This document shows, piece by piece, positions 59,514 to 64,000 of a stretch of 64,000 nt of DNA. Position 1 is the stretch's first letter. Each line of letters starts with the position of its first letter. The notes below the pieces were generated by a model that had not been told where the DNA came from, made no database searches, and saw nothing but the letters and a program-made list of their open reading frames with translations. Location of the stretch: assembly GCF_026151205.1 (NCBI RefSeq), contig NC_087076.1:22376828-22440827 (forward strand), written 5' to 3'. The DNA is from Bolinopsis microptera. Lineage: Eukaryota > Ctenophora > Tentaculata > Lobata > Bolinopsidae. Both the position numbers and the translations under genes were made by a program.

Positions 59514-60339
59514 ATACATATAACTTATATTTAAATTGTGACTTAAATTTAAATCGTTAATAAATCTGAGGAAGGAACAACACAGGGTGATAAGTAAAAC
59601 AAAATTTTAAGTAAAACAAAATTTAAATTTTATTGTCATATTACAATGAATAATAATATCATAATAAACATAGTTAAAAACTTAAACATCCGATAATAAA
59701 CTCATGAATATTGGATATGCTAACGAAATTTAAAATAAGCTTTTTTACTATATAGTAGTGAACTACTCGAAGATTCGTCTCAATCATACATTTTTATCAG
59801 TGCAATTCAAAATTTAAATAAAAATTCTAAAGCAATAATAATAATAAATTTTCTATACAGTTACATAATTGAAACAATTATGGCCCCTTATTGAGGGCAG
59901 AGTATGTGTCTTTGTTGAAGTGTCCTGGTATAAACTTATCTGAGTGACTGCATTAAAATAATTTAAGGAGAGTTCTCTTAAAACTTTAAAACAATGGGGA
60001 TAAATGGGGATAAATACTAAGACCTAATAAAATCAAAACAAAATGCAGCCACCTAATTTGTTGTTAAGCTTTCTCTCCTCCTACGATTGACTAGTGGAAC
60101 CATCTTTGGCGCGTATTAGGAACTTAGACCATTACAAATACCGTGCTGTAAGTTTGCAAGGTATGTGGACTAAGTGGGTCGAGAGTACTCGACTTGAAAG
60201 TGGGTGTTGAGAATCCTCAACTAAACTAAAGATAATGACATCCAGAAGATGAGGCAGTAGAGTGACTAGTGAGTGGTAGAGGCTGAAGGAGAAGAAAAGT
60301 CACAAGGAGAAGGGCAGGGAGAGCACTATGATAATCATC
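59514..60339. other. Intergenic DNA, nothing coding
   Basis: AT-rich; AAGTAAAACAAAATTT is duplicated near 59596. May include the 3' tail of the LINE remnant that follows on the minus strand. Confidence 0.4.
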
Positions 60340-61427
60340 TTATGATAGTTCACCAATAGCAATTTGTGCTAGAGAGCGGAAGGCAGTGATGCTGTTATCA
60401 CTATCATCTCTTAAGATAGACCATGATGGTTGGTCATTAGAGGAATGCTCCTGCAGGGTTTCCCTGTAAGAGCAGCTGCACAGTGGACGGAAGAAGAGTC
60501 TGTGATAATTGGTGTCCAATACCTTACAATTTGGACACTGAGGGTCGCAGTTGTTGGCCACCCTTGCCTGGAAGGCTGCAAAGGTGATGTCATGGCCATG
60601 TAGGAGAGACATAACCTTCGTGTCTGTGATTCTGCTTGAGTAGCGAGGAAATAGTTTTTTGCTTCTTTCATCAATGTTATCCAGTATCTGACCCTGATTT
60701 ATTCTGGGGTTCAGCAGGAGATGTTTATTCCAAGTAAATTCCATGAAGCGGGTTATTTCTTCTTTTGAGTAGCTGACAGCACCGTTCTGGACACTAGTCA
60801 GAAGGTCTATTTTGCTTCTGTTTAGTTCGTTGGACCAAGTTTTCCACGTTAGAAACTTACGTATCTCGTCAATATGGTGCTGGTATCGGTGGGCCTTTGC
60901 CTCCTCTAGCTGCAAGATGAGCCCTTGCATAAATGGGTCATTTATAAGTGCTTTTATTATACATTTTATAGTGACCATCTTGTAGGATATCTCAAGGGGT
61001 GGAATCCCAAGCGCAACAGAGGTCAAATCTTTGGGAGGATGGTGAGTGGCCCCGCTTATCTTCAAGAGGACCCTGGCATAAAAGTCTTTGAAAGTATAGA
61101 GGTTATCTTTTAGCCATATAGGAGCAGCATATAGAAGTTTTTGAGTACCACTGTTCTGAAGAGCATTCTGAGTGAGCTTGCATTCAGACCTCTGTGGCGG
61201 GTGGAGTTTTGGGTGATCCTGTGCCAGGCAAACCAGCATTGCTTGAGTTTGAAATTTGCGTGACCCTTGAATGCAAGCTTGTTGTCGATTGTTAATCCGA
61301 GAACAGTTGATTGATATGTATAGGTTATGGGTCTGTTGCCAATAATTAACGATCTGAAGGTTGTGACATCAGGTGCAGGTGAGGATGTTGGTGCGATCAT
61401 TATGCACTCTGTTTTGTTTTTTTTCAC
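60340..61427 (-). pseudogene. LINE ORF2 remnant (post-RT region), frameshifted
   Basis: Two overlapping frames. The first (61427-61110) has NKTECIMIAP, TVLGLTIDNKLAFKGHANFK and RHRGLNASSLRMLFRTVVL, the usual block after RT. The second (61239-60340) continues KLLYAAPIWLKDNL through a C-terminal knuckle-like part (CDPQCPNCKVLDTNYHRLF). The join needs a one-base shift in an A-run near 61140. Catalytic RT motifs are absent. A different family from the LINE at 5971. Confidence 0.8.
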
Positions 61428-61838
61428 AGTTCGGAATTAGTTTCCATTTACTGCACCTTTCTCAGCACTTAAAAAAGCTATTTGAGTCATTTGGCATCTG
61501 CAATTTATGATCCAAATTCCTACCTACCAAACGAGTTGTCATCTTAAAATTTTAAAATTGATCAATTAATGTCAACTGGTAACAAAATAAATGTTAAGAT
61601 TTAAGACTACGAATATGTTTAACACACAAAATTGTAGTTTGTTGAAGATCAAACTTCTCTCAAAGTATATTTGCCTGTATAGCGCTCGATCTTATCCAAC
61701 TAAACTTTGAGATTGAAACTTTTACGCTCCGCGCACGTACTAAAATTAATATATCCAATCGTGTAATGACCATTGTTAATGGTCTGGCCCGGCGCGCGCT
61801 ACTTCGAAGAAATTTAGAGGAGTAACATCCGTCAAATC
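61428..61838. other. Intergenic DNA with a copy of the 52260 repeat
   Basis: The part 61755-61838 matches 52260-52380 in reverse (ACCATTGTTAATGG, GGCCCGGCGCGCGCTACTTC, GAAGAAATTTAGA). Otherwise nothing seen. Confidence 0.55.
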
Positions 61839-61975
61839 GTTGTATCACGTTGCGACCCCCACGGTCGTTTCACTATATTGTTCACTATATCGGTCACTTT
61901 ATCGTCCTGACGATACAGGGGGAGCCGCGCACTTCGTGCGCGGCGGGTCATACAACGTATGACAATCAAATTGTG
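61839..61975. repeat. GC-rich foldback repeat, copy 4
   Basis: Outer arms CGTTGTATCACGTTGCGACC and GGGTCATACAACGTATGACA are imperfect inverted repeats. The inner hairpin GCCGCGCAC/GTGCGCGGC has a 9-bp perfect stem and a 3-base loop. Its stem sequence differs from copies 1 and 2. Confidence 0.7.
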
Positions 61976-63024
61976 TGGCGCGGCATGCGATAAATTTAAA
62001 AATGCCATTCCTTTGCATCATACTTTTAAATGTTTATGCAGTTTAAGAATGATATAAAAATATATGGACACGTTCATTTAAGTTTGAGGATATTGGTAAA
62101 CAAAAATAATAGTGTTTTTGACGATAGTGGCTTAATTTTGGCATTTGTTAACCTATCTTGTTTAAAAGTTTTAAACATTAGCCACGTGACTCACCGTTTT
62201 GGAAACAGAAATGAAACACCGCGCCAGAAGGAGTAGGGACCTTTTCCGCGTACAATTGGCAACATTCGGGGTTTGCGATAGCAAAATAAGTTTTTGGAAA
62301 CACTTATGAAAGTTTCGGCAAAAGTGGAATGTAAAACATGAAATAAAATGTTTAAATAAATGAATAGTGAAGGTTTGATAAAAATTGAAGAAAACTGTAA
62401 AAAATGGTACGTGTCAGAGCAAAAAAAGTTGGGAAAAATCGCAAAAATATGAGCCAAAAAAGGTGTATAAAATTGTTCATAACTTTTTTTGATCATGTTA
62501 GGAAAAAAATTTTTTTAAGTGCAAAAAGCTGTAAATTTTGTGCGCGTCATAAATACAATCTTACGCCGCGCAAGACATTGGGATATGAAATATAAGTGCC
62601 AACGCAATTTTGTTTCGCCATTCGCGTTGGATCATGACACGTATGATTTGTATCATTCCTGCGACTCTTGAATCTTTGCAACGCTAACTTTCTTATCACT
62701 GTCAATTGCACTGTTTTTCTTTGTACTTAAACGATCACATTACCGTATTCAGTTGTTGCTGGCCTGTTCAAGATTTAACTTAACTAAGAAATATAAATTA
62801 GGCTAAAACATATAAGATTGTAATGAATTTGTACATGACGTACAGGGTCTTGGACGTCGTTCGGATATAAGGTTTAAATTTCTTGGTCTGTTGAACCACA
62901 GTTTTGTGAGACATAACAGATTTTGGATTTACATGTTTCATTTTCAAACAACCCCACCTAAGAAAAATAACACTTTACTGTGTAACTTGTACATTGTAAG
63001 GTAGATCCACATATCTTTAGCTAT
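61976..63024. other. Intergenic DNA, nothing supported
   Basis: Several short open frames without similarity. No array or element end recognised. Confidence 0.4.
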
Positions 63025-63027
63025 TTG

Positions 63028-63097
63028 ACACTGGGATTCGAACCCTTGACCGTCTATTCAAATGGTGACAGCTTAGCCCACTCGGCCATCTAGTTTT
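63028..63097 (-). tRNA. tRNA-like sequence, probably a SINE head or tRNA relic
   Basis: Minus strand has an A box (TGGCCGAGTGGGC) and a B box (GGGTTCGAATCCC) at tRNA spacing, in the style of tRNA-Leu/Ser. The acceptor ends (AACTAGA and AGTGTCA) do not pair and the anticodon stem is poor, so it is unlikely to be a working tRNA gene. Confidence 0.55.
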
Positions 63098-63224
63098 GTT
63101 ACATAGTGTCTCTTCGTTTTCAACCACAACTAGAATGGTAGCTTAGGATGTTAGTTTTGACTTCTGATCACGCCTTTCTTACCTTTTGTGACAGATTACA
63201 TTTAACCGGGTTTACCCTTTCTAG

Positions 63225-63301
63225 CAAAATGTCAAGCACACCAGATTAACCGATTGGAGCGGAGAGTTGCGGATCAGTGGCAGCAGACTATCGTCCAATC
63301 A
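63225..63301 (+). CDS. Possible internal exon of an unidentified gene
   Basis: A strong acceptor (TTTACCCTTTCTAG) and donor (GTAAGT) enclose 77 bases open in one frame: KCQAHQINRLERRVADQWQQ then TIVQS, heptad-like. No similarity recognised and no neighbouring exon in the window, so support is weak. Confidence 0.3.
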
Positions 63302-63343
63302 GTAAGTATTCATTTTTGTTATTTATTAAGTATTTATTTGCAA

Positions 63344-64000
63344 GTGTAATTGAACTGAAGTGATAGCTTAGGAACCATAATTCACAACATTCTGCCGACT
63401 CAAAACTTTGAAATAGTGACCAGAATTGATCGGTGATTCAGTTTTGAAGTTTAAAAGTGTAATTGAACTGGAGTGATAGCTTAGGAACCATAATTCACAA
63501 CATTCTGCCATATCAAAACTTTAAAATAGTGACCAGGATTGATTGGTGATTCAGTTTTGAAGTTTAAAAATGTAATTGAACTGGAGTGATAGCTTAGGAA
63601 CCATAATTAACAACATTCTGCCGACTCAAAACTTTGAAATAGTGACCAGGATTGATTGGTGATTCAGTTTTGAAGTTTAAAAGTGTAATTGAACTGGAGT
63701 GATAGCTTAGGAACCATAATTCACAACATTCTGCCGTATCAAAACTTTGAAATAGTGACCAGGATTGATTGGTGATTCAGTTTTGAAGTTTAAAAGTGTA
63801 ATTGAACTGGAGTGATAGCTTATGAGCTATAATTCACAACATTCTGCCGTCTCAAAACTTTGAAGTAGTGACAAGAATTGATTGGTGATTCAGTTTTGAA
63901 GTTTTGAAGTGTAATTGAACTGGTGTGATAGCTTAGGCACCACAATTCACAACATTCTGCCGTCTCAAAACTTTGAAGTAGTGACAAGAATTGATTGGTG
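63344..64000. repeat. 113-bp tandem repeat running off the window
   Basis: Nearly six copies, starting with TGTAATTGAACTG at 63345, 63458, 63571 and so on. Each has CATAATTCACAACATTCTGC and GGTGATTCAGTTTTGAAGTT. Later copies differ more. Confidence 0.93.

Overview
The window is genomic DNA of an animal: genes are split by GT-AG introns, and the recognisable host genes are metazoan families. It is AT-rich, crowded with minisatellites, and holds LINE, SINE, Helitron, hAT-type, Harbinger-like and LTR elements. The gene content (an MK2-type kinase and a KRAB-like/SET/zinc-finger PRDM9-like gene) and LINE types fit a marine invertebrate, possibly a non-bilaterian such as a cnidarian or sponge. The species cannot be fixed from sequence alone.

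Layout. 1-9.9 kb is transposon territory: a LINE C-terminal remnant, small GC-rich foldback repeats, a Helitron, and an almost intact CR1/L2-type LINE with an esterase-like ORF1 end and a PHD-endonuclease-RT ORF2 carrying one internal stop. A pair of inverted repeats about 265 bp long, 9 kb apart, brackets this block. 10.17-47.03 kb (+) is one MAPKAPK2-type kinase gene of at least nine coding exons plus a probable tenth. Its introns are inflated by about twenty tandem arrays, several of which start or stop exactly at splice sites. A complete intronless Cu/Zn superoxide dismutase gene with a large Lys/Pro-rich insert lies antisense in the intron after kinase exon 4. The last two large introns also hold two tRNA-derived SINEs, a second Helitron, and a nest in which a very young LTR retrotransposon sits inside a third Helitron, itself inside a CACGTG-containing array.

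47-53.7 kb is a gene-poor repeat region (LINE remnant, foldback elements, an 861-bp TIR element). 53.77-58.63 kb (-) is a PRDM9-like gene of eight exons: KRAB-like start, acidic middle, pre-SET knuckle, PR/SET domain with the expected tyrosines, and nine zinc-finger units. In this copy the finger exon carries a frameshift after finger 4 and a 592-bp hAT-type element, with perfect 8-bp target duplication, inside finger 6. 58.7-64 kb holds an LTR-like direct-repeat element, a LINE remnant, a fourth foldback repeat, a tRNA-like SINE head, a possible exon of another gene and a 113-bp tandem repeat running off the end.

The kinase (p38 stress signalling) and the SOD (oxidative stress) are nested but there is no evidence in the sequence for shared control. 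The most notable points are the damaged PRDM9-like finger array, the SOD with its insert, arrays that copy splice sites, and foldback motifs whose stems vary in sequence while keeping pairing.
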